Assembly: GCF_001280595.1 (NCBI RefSeq) | Contig: NZ_LITU01000070.1 | Span: 495,442 to 559,441, forward strand | Reading direction: 5' to 3' | DNA length: 64,000 bases | Source: Paenibacillus xylanivorans | Lineage (GTDB): Bacteria > Bacillota > Bacilli > Paenibacillales > Paenibacillaceae | Shown: piece after piece, positions 44,373 to 52,657 of the stretch | How the letters are laid out: every line of letters begins with the position of its first letter | Position numbering within the stretch: position 1 is the stretch's first letter | Made by a program: the position numbers and the translations under genes | Notes under the pieces: generated by a model | Seen by the model: only the letters and a program-made list of their open reading frames with translations | Database searches by the model: none | Told to the model about the DNA's origin: nothing

Positions 44373-44507
44373 TCAGGCTCCGCCCCTAAAGGCGTAAATG
44401 GCGAGAAGAATAATGGCTACAAGAGCAATCAGATAAAAGGCTCCCACAGCGACCAGAAAGATGTATCCGGTAAAAGAACCCATACGCGCGAACAATTTCT
44501 TCATCAT
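44373..44507 (-). CDS. 44-aa single-span membrane peptide
   Basis: A small ORF starting MMKKLFARMGSFTGY, with a hydrophobic helix over residues 15-38 and ending in AFRGGA. AAAGGA lies 7 bases before the ATG at 44507. It has positive N-terminal charges and a single spanning segment, as in small regulatory membrane peptides. It is on the same strand as the TetR-RND pair downstream and the SMR operon upstream. I do not recognise a family. Confidence 0.65.
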   Translation of the reverse strand: MMKKLFARMGSFTGYIFLVAVGAFYLIALVAIILLAIYAFRGGA

Positions 44508-44566
44508 CACGACATCCTTTCTTACGTAACAGAGTGTTGGGAGGTTTCCTATTTACATCATATCCC

Positions 44567-44602
44567 AAAAAGACGACTTCCTGATCGAAGTCGTCTTTTT
44601 TT
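44567..44602. terminator. Terminator after the SMR operon
   Basis: AAAAAGACGACTTC (44567-44580) pairs with GAAGTCGTCTTTTT (44587-44600) around a 6-base loop; A and T runs allow function on both strands. Confidence 0.9.
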
Positions 44603-44678
44603 AATAATTAATTTATATGAGATTATCGAAGTGAAGTTAAGAATCGCTTGATAACGGAGAGTACGTAACCGGTAACTT

Positions 44679-44993
44679 TTACGTAATCAGTTTCAATCCG
44701 ATCGCCGCCACCAAAATCATGGCTATAAACAGCAGCCGCTTGGCTTCCTTCCGCTCACCGAACAGGAACATACCTGTTAACGTACTGCCCACCGTACCGA
44801 TTCCAGTCCACACCGCATACGCTGTGCCCATGGGAATGGAGGTCATCGCATAGGATAACAGAGAGAAGCTGATCACGAAGGATACGAGCATGAGCACGAT
44901 ATAAGGCCAGCCCTTCCGGGAAGAAGCACCATTAATGCCGATGACGCCAAAAATCTCACATATGCCTGCACCCACAATTGCCATCCAAGCCAT
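44679..44993 (-). CDS. SMR-family efflux subunit (YvdR/YkkD-like)
   Basis: A 104-aa four-helix protein with the SMR features: a Glu in helix 1 (AGICEIFGVIGING), PMGTAYAVWTGIG in helix 3 and GMFLFGERKEAKRLL before helix 4. Paired SMR proteins act as heterodimers that export cations; members of this branch export guanidinium. It starts at the base where the partner gene ends, so the two are coupled. Confidence 0.9.
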   Translation of the reverse strand: MAWMAIVGAGICEIFGVIGINGASSRKGWPYIVLMLVSFVISFSLLSYAMTSIPMGTAYAVWTGIGTVGSTLTGMFLFGERKEAKRLLFIAMILVAAIGLKLIT

Positions 44994-45334
44994 TATGCTT
45001 CACCTCCTTTTGCCGATTGTTGATCCGTGACCAGTTTCAGTCCGACCACACCGCATAGCAACAGACCGATGAGCAAAACTTTAGCAAGTGAGAATGCTTC
45101 ACCAAATAGCAGCATTTCGGTCAGTACCGTACCTGCGGTACCAATCCCGGTAAATACGGCGTACACCGTACCCACAGGCAATCTTTTGGAAGCAGCGATG
45201 ATTAATCCAAAGCTGAGGATGATGGCTAGGGCTGTCAAAGCCCATTCCCAAACATTGGAGGCGTGTTTCAGCCCACTTACCCATACAATTTCAATGATTC
45301 CTCCGATAAATACATATAACCAGTTGCGGTTCAT
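44993..45334 (-). CDS. SMR-family efflux subunit (YvdS/YkkC-like)
   Basis: A 113-aa four-helix protein: helix 1 Glu in FIGGIIEIVWVSGLKHA, helix 3 PVGTVYAVFTGIGTAGTV, then EMLLFGEAFSLAKVLL. It overlaps the upstream TetR gene (ATGA) and abuts the second SMR gene. The order TetR-SMR-SMR is that of B. subtilis yvdTSR. No guanidine riboswitch is seen; control is by the TetR. Confidence 0.9.
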   Translation of the reverse strand: MNRNWLYVFIGGIIEIVWVSGLKHASNVWEWALTALAIILSFGLIIAASKRLPVGTVYAVFTGIGTAGTVLTEMLLFGEAFSLAKVLLIGLLLCGVVGLKLVTDQQSAKGGEA

Positions 45335-45954
45335 GATGATAAATCTCCTTTCGGCACAAAGGGCTGTGCCTCTTGTTTCAGATGATGAATGCCATACCAG
45401 TAGACAGGCCAGGACGCTTCAATCCGTTTCCTGTATCGACGTGAACTTCCATAGATAATCTCGACCGTGATGCCATCGAGAAAAGTCATAAAAGCAATTG
45501 CAGCTTGTTCAGCCGGAACAGCCTGTAGTTCTCCCTTACATGTCGCTTTTTGCAGCAGTCGTGACAGTGACCGCTCCATACCGTCCAGAAACGGGTACAC
45601 CATATCCATGACTTCGCTATATAACGAAAGTGGTGGGAAGTAGCACATACGCAGCATAAAGCGGGCAGAGGCATTACAGTTATACTCTTGCTCAAACCAT
45701 ATCAGCAATCCCTTCAACCTTTGTTCCAGTGGAAGATCGGCGTGATCACGGAAGTATTCCAGCGTTCGACGCTGAACATCCTTGAACGCATGCGCAAGGG
45801 TGTGCAAAAACAGGTCATCCTTGCCGCTAAAATGTGCATATATGGACGGTTTTTTAATCCCGACTTCGTCAGCGATAGCTCTTAAGGAGGCCCCTTCATA
45901 TCCATCTCTTGCAAAATGGAACAGGGCTGCATCCCGAATTAAATGTGCAGTCAT
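45331..45954 (-). CDS. TetR-family regulator of the SMR pair (YvdT-like)
   Basis: A 207-aa regulator starting MTAHLIRDAALFHFARDGYE, with the helix-turn-helix ASLRAIADEVGIKKPSIYAHF. The start at 45954 is preferred because AGGAAGG lies 8 bases upstream; an ATG 6 bases earlier is too close. A perfect 7-bp-armed palindrome lies just upstream, so the operon is probably autorepressed. Confidence 0.88.
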   Translation of the reverse strand: MTAHLIRDAALFHFARDGYEGASLRAIADEVGIKKPSIYAHFSGKDDLFLHTLAHAFKDVQRRTLEYFRDHADLPLEQRLKGLLIWFEQEYNCNASARFMLRMCYFPPLSLYSEVMDMVYPFLDGMERSLSRLLQKATCKGELQAVPAEQAAIAFMTFLDGITVEIIYGSSRRYRKRIEASWPVYWYGIHHLKQEAQPFVPKGDLSS

Positions 45955-45966
45955 TAACATCACCTT

Positions 45967-45982
45967 CCTAACGGTCGTTAGG
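45967..45982 (-). promoter_or_regulatory. TetR operator of the SMR operon
   Basis: CCTAACG-GT-CGTTAGG, a perfect palindrome with 7-bp arms and a 2-bp centre, directly upstream of the ribosome site of the TetR gene. Confidence 0.8.
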
Positions 45983-46076
45983 TAACCTATATTTTCACAT
46001 TTTACATTCGCTGTCAAGGCACAAAAACGCCTGCACGATAGTGTACAGGCGGGTTTATGCTTGAGATCATTTTCAA

Positions 46077-47552
46077 TTAAAAGGTGGTTAGACCCAAAAT
46101 CAGTTGCAGCTTATATACGATTTCTTTCAAAAATGTAGTCTTCTCCTGAAATTCATCCAAGTTCAGGGTAAACTCGGCATCTTCATTATTCCATATTCGA
46201 TCAAAATAATCCGCGACATCTTGGGTAAATGAGTTATCTGGTGGCGCAGCAACCCAGAGGTCATTTTCCAGATTATAATCATTCATGTTTCTGGGGGTAA
46301 AGTTGGTCGATCCTCCAAGAACGATATGATCCCCGGTAGCTTTGGCAATGTACATCATCTTGGTATGATATTGCTCCTTGGTTGTGTTATACCAGCGAAT
46401 CTGGATTTTACCATCCGATTTATCATGTAACTCAGCAGCTACAGGGCGATTTGGAATGCCGGTCTTCTCCTGACCAAAGGCATTTTCGTTCGGGTCGAGC
46501 ACAAGCCTTATCTCGGTTCCCCGTTTCGAGGCTTCAAATAGGGCGTCCAATACTTTCGGTGAAGCGATGTAGAACATGCCCATCCATAAGGTGTCACCTT
46601 TAACCGATTGATTGATCTCATGGAGCACTGTTTCATTCACTTTACCCTCGGTCAGATAGCGAATTCGCAAATCTCCCTTATTCGGGTCTGTGGAAGGAGC
46701 TTTATAGGAAGGGAGCTTTCCTCCGCCCGAGAAATTCAGCACAGCCTGCTCCGACTCAAGGATATCTCCAATGATCGGTCCCGTTATTTCAAACCCGATG
46801 TTAGAATGATAGGCGCTGGCATCATGAATATTGCCCGAATAGACGATGGCCGTTTTCTCGCTGACCACAACTTTGCGATGGTTGGCCTTCAGATTGAGCA
46901 ATTTGAGGTAGGAACGCACCGTGACATCCGGGCCATTGGTTGCCATCAGGTTCGGAATCCAACCATTCCCGGATTGTCCAAACCACTGGAAGAATGTACG
47001 CCATACAGCCGAGTAGATGGGAGTAGAATCGCGCAAAGGGTCTACATCTGTGATGACTACATGAATTCCAGCCTGTTTCATCCGCTCCAGCAGCGGATTG
47101 GGTGCAGAGTTGTAGTTGGTGTTCACTTCATCCGTAATGAACCAGATGTCCATATCCGGTTTCTGATTTTTTTTGGCGACGATTGTATCCGTGAACTCTG
47201 TGCTGACGGGTGGAAAACTCTGACCTTTGTGCTGGTAGTTATTGAATAAAAACATATCAACGACGACGAATTGTTCCGCGTCTTCGACAATCTGTTGCAT
47301 GCGCTGGAAGATCTGCTGTTCGTGCTCCATCTGTCCGTCGGCGGAGGGATAGGTCAGATCATGCAGAAACTGCACCTGATCCACACGGTATTCAGGACTT
47401 TCATAGGAAATGCCGGGTGGTAACGGCTTATAGGTCTGGTAGAGCATGACGGCGATGAGCCATAACACCAGTAATCCGAGGCCTGTTCGTATGTATGGAA
47501 ATTTACCGCGTGAAGACTTGCGGTCTGATGTCTGGCGGCGAAAAGAAAACAA
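46077..47552 (-). CDS. Phospholipase D-like membrane protein with two HxK motifs
   Basis: A 491-aa protein with one N-terminal helix (TGLGLLVLWLIAVMLYQTY) and a large domain probably outside. The two PLD signatures are LKANHRKVVVSEKTAIVYSG and QYHTKMMYIAKATGDHIVLG followed by STNFTPRNM. This fits the cardiolipin-synthase/phospholipase D superfamily, though a lone N-terminal helix argues for an exported phosphodiesterase rather than classical Cls. TTG 47552 is chosen because AAAGGGGAG lies 6 bases upstream; the longer frame lacks a ribosome site. Confidence 0.83.
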   Translation of the reverse strand: MFSFRRQTSDRKSSRGKFPYIRTGLGLLVLWLIAVMLYQTYKPLPPGISYESPEYRVDQVQFLHDLTYPSADGQMEHEQQIFQRMQQIVEDAEQFVVVDMFLFNNYQHKGQSFPPVSTEFTDTIVAKKNQKPDMDIWFITDEVNTNYNSAPNPLLERMKQAGIHVVITDVDPLRDSTPIYSAVWRTFFQWFGQSGNGWIPNLMATNGPDVTVRSYLKLLNLKANHRKVVVSEKTAIVYSGNIHDASAYHSNIGFEITGPIIGDILESEQAVLNFSGGGKLPSYKAPSTDPNKGDLRIRYLTEGKVNETVLHEINQSVKGDTLWMGMFYIASPKVLDALFEASKRGTEIRLVLDPNENAFGQEKTGIPNRPVAAELHDKSDGKIQIRWYNTTKEQYHTKMMYIAKATGDHIVLGGSTNFTPRNMNDYNLENDLWVAAPPDNSFTQDVADYFDRIWNNEDAEFTLNLDEFQEKTTFLKEIVYKLQLILGLTTF

Positions 47553-47805
47553 CGCTAACTCCCCTTTCTGTGCTTGCTGACTTCTATTACCACCCTGATG
47601 ACAACATTGACGCAGAGAGCCTGACGGATTATTTAATGTAATCAGGGAAGGCAAAACCAATTCGATCAATTCAATCGACATGGATATGACCGTTGTGTAT
47701 AATGAGTGTATTATTTTTGTGGAATGTTCGGATTTTCATATACCTGACAAGGACGGGATAAGGATTCGTTTAACCTGCGAAAGTCTGGCTATTTCAGGAA
47801 AGAAA

Positions 47806-48753
47806 GTGGGTAATAAGGTGTATTCCATCAAACAAGTCGCTGCCATGCTGGGTATTTCGACGGTAACCCTCCGGGCTTGGGAGAATCGGTATAGTGCGGT
47901 CACCCCTGAGCGGACGGAATCAGGTTATCGCTTGTACACGGATGAGAATGTTGCGGATCTGCGCTGGTTGAAAGAGCAAGTAGAGCAGCATCAGACCAAT
48001 ATCTCAGAAGCGGTTCGCATGCTCAAGGTGAACAAAACCAGCCCACCACCTGAAGCTGCTATGCCCACCCCTTTAACGGCCCCAGTACCCACAATGGAAG
48101 AGGCATATGTACGTATAGCCGATCAGATCTATGACTCGCTATACAACTTCCAGGGTGAACGGGCCAATGGGCTAATTGATTTTGGCTTCACAATGTACGG
48201 ATATGATTCGATGTTTTATCATGTGCTGGTTCCCATACTCGTTCGGGTAGGAGATGCATGGGAACAGGGCAGAGCTTCGGTTGCTCAGGAGCATTTCATG
48301 ACACATCTGATCTCACAGCGCTTCTATCAGTTTTTCCATCTGTTCCCGATCTATCCGCATCTGCCCAAAGTTCTGGCGATGTGTCCGGAAGGGGAGCATG
48401 ATGATGTCGATTTGCTGCTGTTTTCTTTATTTATGCGTAAAAATGGTGCAGAAGTGCTCTATCTCGGAGCCGACACGCCGGAAGAGGGGATATTCCCAAT
48501 CATCCGAGAGCAGAAGATCCAGTTGGTCTGTCTTTCGATTACCAGTTCAGGATTCCTTGAACGTTGTGATCAGCTCGTAGGGCGGATTGTGAATGAGTTT
48601 CCGAATATGCGCTTTGTGCTTGGAGGCCAGGGTTATGAGCGTGCAGAGAACGCACGTTATCCGCAGTGGATTATGCCCGAAGATTCAGCGGATTGGCAAT
48701 CGTGGATGGAACGTGAGTATTTTGCAGAGCGACCGCCCGGGTCGAGAGTTTAA
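47806..48753 (+). CDS. MerR-family regulator with B12-binding domain (CarH-like)
   Basis: A 316-aa protein. The MerR domain reads VYSIKQVAAMLGISTVTLRA, WENRYSAVTPERTESGYRLY. A Pro-rich linker (about 78-98) leads to a four-helix cap and a Rossmann-like cobalamin domain (EVLYLGADTPEEG, LVCLSITSSG, FVLGGQGYERA). The cap contains W152-x9-E162-H163 (WEQGRASVAQEH), the pattern that marks CarH light sensors using adenosylcobalamin. His198 (EGEHDDVD) is placed like the cobalt ligand, but the surrounding ExHxxG motif is degenerate. GTG 47806 has AGGAAAG upstream. It precedes an isoprenoid gene, which fits control of carotenoid-type metabolism. Confidence 0.85.
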   Translation: MGNKVYSIKQVAAMLGISTVTLRAWENRYSAVTPERTESGYRLYTDENVADLRWLKEQVEQHQTNISEAVRMLKVNKTSPPPEAAMPTPLTAPVPTMEEAYVRIADQIYDSLYNFQGERANGLIDFGFTMYGYDSMFYHVLVPILVRVGDAWEQGRASVAQEHFMTHLISQRFYQFFHLFPIYPHLPKVLAMCPEGEHDDVDLLLFSLFMRKNGAEVLYLGADTPEEGIFPIIREQKIQLVCLSITSSGFLERCDQLVGRIVNEFPNMRFVLGGQGYERAENARYPQWIMPEDSADWQSWMEREYFAERPPGSRV

Positions 48754-49017
48754 TTCGTTTGTATCTAAGCTTTTGAGGATGAAGTCTGTTAGGCATAGAG
48801 AGGCAGGCCCCGAATTTCAAGCCGAAATTCCGTTTCGGGGTGCCCTTTCCATCGCAAGTGTGGAACGGTATACTGGATAGGGTTGACCTGCGATGTGTTT
48901 ACATGATGCATAACATAGATCCAATTCATATCATTTGTACGTTACATAGAAGCAAGGAATCTGGAACTGGTAATTATCCTGTTCATCAGCACTATTCTCA
49001 CATAAGGAGGTCTCATC

Positions 49018-50085
49018 ATGAATGAACAAGAGCGAGCCGGCGAACGGCTGCTTCCCGAGGTGGCTACGGGGGAACGGAAGCTGGAGCATGTGCGCCTCTG
49101 TCTTGAAGAGAATGTTGCAGGAGAAGGGGTAACCAGCGGAATGGAGCGGTATTCTTTTCGTCATAACCCGTTACCTGAATTGAATTTTGAAGAGGTAAGT
49201 CTGGAGACTGCGTTTATTGGTAAAAAGGTGCGTACACCCTTGCTCATCAGTTCGATGACGGGTGGAAGCAAAACGACGGGCGCCATCAATGAGCGGCTCG
49301 CCCGTGTGGCGAACGCCAGAGGCTGGGCACTCGGCGTAGGTTCGATTCGGGCTGCCGTGGAACAGCCCGAACTGGCAACTACCTTTGATGTGCGGCGCTG
49401 GGCACCGGATATTCCGGTCATCGCGAACCTCGGTGCGGTGCAACTGAATTACGGTTTTACTACTTCGGACTTCCAGCGGGCAGTTGAGATTGCTGGTGCA
49501 GATATGCTGGTGCTGCATTTGAACACGTTGCAGGAGGTTTTCCAGCCAGAAGGTAATACCAACTTCAGCGGATTATTTCAGCGAATCGAGGATTTGTGTC
49601 GTCAATTGGATGTGCCTGTTGGCGTGAAAGAAGTGGGCTTTGGCATCGATGGAGTGACGGCACAACGAATGTACGAAGCAGGTGTGGCTTTTATCGATGT
49701 GGCCGGAGCAGGTGGCACCAGTTGGGTGCAAGTAGAGAAGTTCCGGAATTCCAATCCGGTACGTCGTGCGGCAGCTGAAGCTTTTGCTGACTGGGGCATT
49801 CCGACAGCGGAGTGCATTCAGGAAGTGAGAACACTGAACCCGGAAGGTGTTCTCATTGGAAGCGGTGGATTATATAACGGTGTCGATGCAGCCAAAGCGC
49901 TTGCGCTTGGTGCGGACCTGGCTGGGTTCGGCCGATCCTTACTCGAATCCGCCGTCGCTTCCGAAGAGGCACTGGATCAGCGACTGGAGCAGGTCGAATT
50001 CGAACTGCGTACCGTCATGTTCGGCATCGGCGCCGGACTGATCGAAGATTTGCAAGGCACGCCACGTCTGGTGGAACGGCGTTAG
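49018..50085 (+). CDS. fni: Type 2 isopentenyl-diphosphate delta-isomerase
   Basis: A 355-aa FMN- and NADPH-dependent isomerase of TIM-barrel fold. Motifs: TPLLISSMTGGSK, the Gly-rich LGVGSIRAAVEQPE, NTLQEVFQPEGNTNF, GVKEVGFGID, DVAGAGGTSWVQVE and the FMN phosphate site IGSGGLYNGVDAAKALALGA. It interconverts IPP and DMAPP, the isoprenoid building blocks. AAGGAGG lies 8 bases before ATG 49018. The 264-bp spacer to the CarH-like gene contains a CCCCGAA/TTCGGGG hairpin but no clear sigma-A promoter. Confidence 0.95.
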   Translation: MNEQERAGERLLPEVATGERKLEHVRLCLEENVAGEGVTSGMERYSFRHNPLPELNFEEVSLETAFIGKKVRTPLLISSMTGGSKTTGAINERLARVANARGWALGVGSIRAAVEQPELATTFDVRRWAPDIPVIANLGAVQLNYGFTTSDFQRAVEIAGADMLVLHLNTLQEVFQPEGNTNFSGLFQRIEDLCRQLDVPVGVKEVGFGIDGVTAQRMYEAGVAFIDVAGAGGTSWVQVEKFRNSNPVRRAAAEAFADWGIPTAECIQEVRTLNPEGVLIGSGGLYNGVDAAKALALGADLAGFGRSLLESAVASEEALDQRLEQVEFELRTVMFGIGAGLIEDLQGTPRLVERR

Positions 50086-50193
50086 ATATTGGGCTGAAAT
50101 AAAGGTGACCCCAAGCTCGCATGATTTTTCTGGAGGATTCGCACCTCTATCTCATGCTGTTTTAACATAATCAGAAGTCAGTAAAAAAACCAA

Positions 50194-50230
50194 AAAAAAT
50201 CCGTCCAAAGTAAAAATGGACGGATTTTTT
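50194..50230. terminator. Terminator between fni and the XRE gene
   Basis: AAATCCGTCC (50197-50206) pairs with GGACGGATTT (50218-50227), with A and T runs on both sides; it can serve both converging genes. Confidence 0.9.
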
Positions 50231-50289
50231 GGTGTCTCTTTATAATGTGACATTTCGCTCCATTGACAATGCTTAGCCCAGTTTGTTTT

Positions 50290-50526
50290 TTACCCCTTAT
50301 CGTCATTCGGTATATACTCTAACACATCTGTAAGAGTGTAGTCATTTCCTGTCATTGCCCGCAGAGTGTTTACAATATTATTTAGGGTATCTAAATCAAG
50401 CCTTTTCGTTTTTCCTTCGCACAAATCATATATAAGATTGGGTCTGACTTTTGCTTCCCTAGCCAGTGCATTTTTCGTGACGCTAGCTGCATCTAAAGTG
50501 TAGCCCAATCTTATTTTTATAGACAT
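50290..50526 (-). CDS. Small XRE-family (Cro/CI-type) DNA-binding protein
   Basis: A 78-aa protein that is little more than one helix-turn-helix: NALAREAKVRPNLIYDLCEG followed by KTKRLDLDTLNNIVNTL. ATG 50526 has AAAGGTGG 8 bases upstream. It diverges from an orphan gene, and ACGTTAA-type half sites fill the spacer between them. This resembles a phage- or island-type repressor. Confidence 0.85.
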   Translation of the reverse strand: MSIKIRLGYTLDAASVTKNALAREAKVRPNLIYDLCEGKTKRLDLDTLNNIVNTLRAMTGNDYTLTDVLEYIPNDDKG

Positions 50527-50560
50527 AGCCAATTCCACCTTTCACTTTAATCATAACCTA

Positions 50561-50641
50561 ACGTTAATTGTTTTAAAATAATCACTTGACGTTTATCATT
50601 AAACGTTATAAAATCCTGATTGTATTATCAATAGACGTTAA
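50561..50641. promoter_or_regulatory. Divergent promoter with ACGTTAA-type operators
   Basis: TTGACG (50586-50591), a 17-bp spacer and TAAAAT (50609-50614) form a plus-strand promoter. The palindrome ACGTTTA-TCAT-TAAACGT (50589-50606) covers the -35 and spacer. Further ACGTTAA half sites are at 50561-50567 and 50635-50641. The XRE protein is the natural candidate to bind them. Confidence 0.7.
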
Positions 50642-50779
50642 TCTTTGAGCGATAAATTCGTTATATCATTCATGGTTTTAAATCAAAATCAATAGTATTT
50701 TGAATTTACCTAATGGCTATTTCTTCATAACTATTATGAATATTGAGTCTCATTCTTTTTAAGGGAGGGAAATGGTGTC

Positions 50780-51151
50780 ATGAAAATTTCAAACTATTTT
50801 GAACTGGCTTCGATAGTACTCGGCCCCTTTGACCAAGATCAAGAGTTGTATGTTTACCAAGGATATGTCATGAATGAGCGCTATATCTTTTTTGTGGATG
50901 AAGGTACTTTATGGCTTCGGCATGTACAGAAGGTAGCACATATAGATCATTTTTATATTGATGGAGATACCGGAGGGCTAATCCTGGCTGAGCATATCAC
51001 AGGAAATGCAAAAGAGATGTTGGAGTTAATTGTGGATAGATTAAGTGGAATGGATGCTTTGACATTTCTTACGGATGTCTTATTGTGGACTCCAGACCGT
51101 GTCGATATGAACTTGAAGCTTGATCGCTTTTCAATGATAAAGGCTCTCTAG
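50780..51151 (+). CDS. Unknown 123-aa protein
   Basis: An acidic, soluble protein (MKISNYFELASIVLGPFDQD...; middle part FFVDEGTLWLRHVQKVAHID). GGGAGGG precedes the ATG by about 11 bases, and codon use looks like that of the AT-rich neighbours. I do not recognise a family. It is under the promoter with the ACGTTAA palindrome and lies 156 bp ahead of the AloR-like receptor gene, so it may belong to the same regulatory island. Confidence 0.65.
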   Translation: MKISNYFELASIVLGPFDQDQELYVYQGYVMNERYIFFVDEGTLWLRHVQKVAHIDHFYIDGDTGGLILAEHITGNAKEMLELIVDRLSGMDALTFLTDVLLWTPDRVDMNLKLDRFSMIKAL

Positions 51152-51307
51152 CCCCTTTGGAACCACATTACAGCAGTTGGACAATGCAGATAAGTGTTTT
51201 TATTCTAAAAGTAAATTATTTACAAGTAAAATATTGATATTAAATTCAAAAATATAGTATTATTTTATTGACCATTGCTTAATTTTGCTTGGAAAGGTGG
51301 TGTACCT

Positions 51308-52651
51308 TTGAACTCAGTAGCCACAATACGTGATCATTTAGCAGAATACTTAAAAACTAACCATATGACACTCAATCAATTCTCTGAGATATCGGGAATT
51401 AACTCAGGGACGTTGAGTGGTACGCTGAACGGGCTACGTCCCATTGGCATGCAGCAGTTGGATCGACTTACTGCCGGGATGGGTCTAACAGAGGGTTACT
51501 TCTATGAATTATACATAAATGAGTGTTTTGTACATACAAGCCCGGATTGGCGAAGACTTGGACCTTTTCTATACCGTTGTGCCGAACTCGGTAAGGTCGA
51601 TTGTATGGAAGAAGCCGTTAATCTAATTATGGATAATCTTTCCTACGCACCCCTTTTATTTGAGTTGGCCGAGCAGTTATATCGTGAAGGGAAGCTGGAA
51701 GCGGCCAAGCCCCTATATCGTTGTGTAGCTGAAAGTGAGAAAATGCAACACTCCGAACGATTGGCTCTAAGTCAGTATCGTTTGTTCACGATCGGGCTTT
51801 CCAAGGATCAGATGAGCAATCTTACACTTGCTACGCAGTTTGAGTTTTTTGTAGATCGGCTTGACGAGCCTTATCAGCTGGATGGATTGAACGATCTGAT
51901 TAATGTGTATGCTTCGTTGCGCCGATGGGATAAGGTGAAGAATCTTGCTGACAAGTTAAAGTTAAAGGCAATGATCCATTATGAGTTGTATAAAACATTG
52001 AGAGAAGAGGAGGATAAACCTAAAAAGCAGTTTGTTTTTTACGTTTTGTACTCATATTTGGCTCTTGGAGAAGCATGTTTCTATTATGAAGAATATGAAA
52101 AAGCACTTCAATATGTCTCTTTGTACACCGATTATAGCTGGGTAAATGATCCGAGCGACGAGGAAATCGTTGTTATTCGTCAGTTCGAGGAATGGGCAGA
52201 AGGCAACCGATATCTATATGAATTAATGTCAGGTAAAACAGAGGTTATCCAAAGTTATATGGACTACATCTCTGAGAGAGAGAATGAGATCTTCCCTGCT
52301 TTATGTGCAATTGTCAATGCAGCGAATCGATTTGATATCAACATTGATTCAGTTCTTGAAGCGTATGACTCTTTTTTCATGTACCAAGAACAGAGTAGCC
52401 GTATTGGAAAAATCAGCGAGCATTATACGAATGATCAATATGGTACTTTGCTTGTGAGCCTAGGTACATATTATCTAAAACATCAAGATTATAACAGAGG
52501 ATTTGAGCTGACCCTTAGAGGTTTGGATTTTGCCATTAAAATTAAGAATAAAGACAGCATTCTGGAGTGTATAAAATTATTTGAAGAGTTTCGGTATTGG
52601 GCAGATGAAGAAGGTAAATTGCGATACAAAAAATTAATTCGGGAGGTTTGA
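51308..52651 (+). CDS. AimR/AloR-like HTH-TPR peptide receptor (RRNPPA type)
   Basis: A 447-aa regulator. Residues 5-55 form an XRE helix-turn-helix (MTLNQFSEISGINSGTLSGT, LNGLRPIGMQQLDRLTAGMG). The remaining 390 residues are all-helical and TPR-like (PLLFELAEQLYREGKLEAAK, YYEEYEKALQYVSLYTDY, YYLKHQDYNRGFELTLRG). This is the plan of AimR arbitrium receptors and of the AimR-like Alo receptors of Paenibacillus. TTG 51308 is chosen because AAAGGTGG lies 7 bases upstream. A 45-aa exported pro-peptide gene follows after 6 bp, with its ribosome site inside this gene. It probably binds the matured peptide and changes DNA binding. No phage genes are near. Confidence 0.82.
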   Translation: MNSVATIRDHLAEYLKTNHMTLNQFSEISGINSGTLSGTLNGLRPIGMQQLDRLTAGMGLTEGYFYELYINECFVHTSPDWRRLGPFLYRCAELGKVDCMEEAVNLIMDNLSYAPLLFELAEQLYREGKLEAAKPLYRCVAESEKMQHSERLALSQYRLFTIGLSKDQMSNLTLATQFEFFVDRLDEPYQLDGLNDLINVYASLRRWDKVKNLADKLKLKAMIHYELYKTLREEEDKPKKQFVFYVLYSYLALGEACFYYEEYEKALQYVSLYTDYSWVNDPSDEEIVVIRQFEEWAEGNRYLYELMSGKTEVIQSYMDYISERENEIFPALCAIVNAANRFDINIDSVLEAYDSFFMYQEQSSRIGKISEHYTNDQYGTLLVSLGTYYLKHQDYNRGFELTLRGLDFAIKIKNKDSILECIKLFEEFRYWADEEGKLRYKKLIREV

Positions 52652-52657
52652 ATAAAA

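Noticed and set aside
45335..46076. Guanidine (ykkC) riboswitch ahead of the SMR genes
   Set aside because: The SMR genes overlap the TetR gene directly, leaving no room for it, and the TetR leader is short with a palindromic operator instead.
49339..49350. GGTTCGATTCGG, resembling a tRNA T-arm
   Set aside because: It lies inside fni in frame with conserved residues, and no acceptor or anticodon arms surround it.
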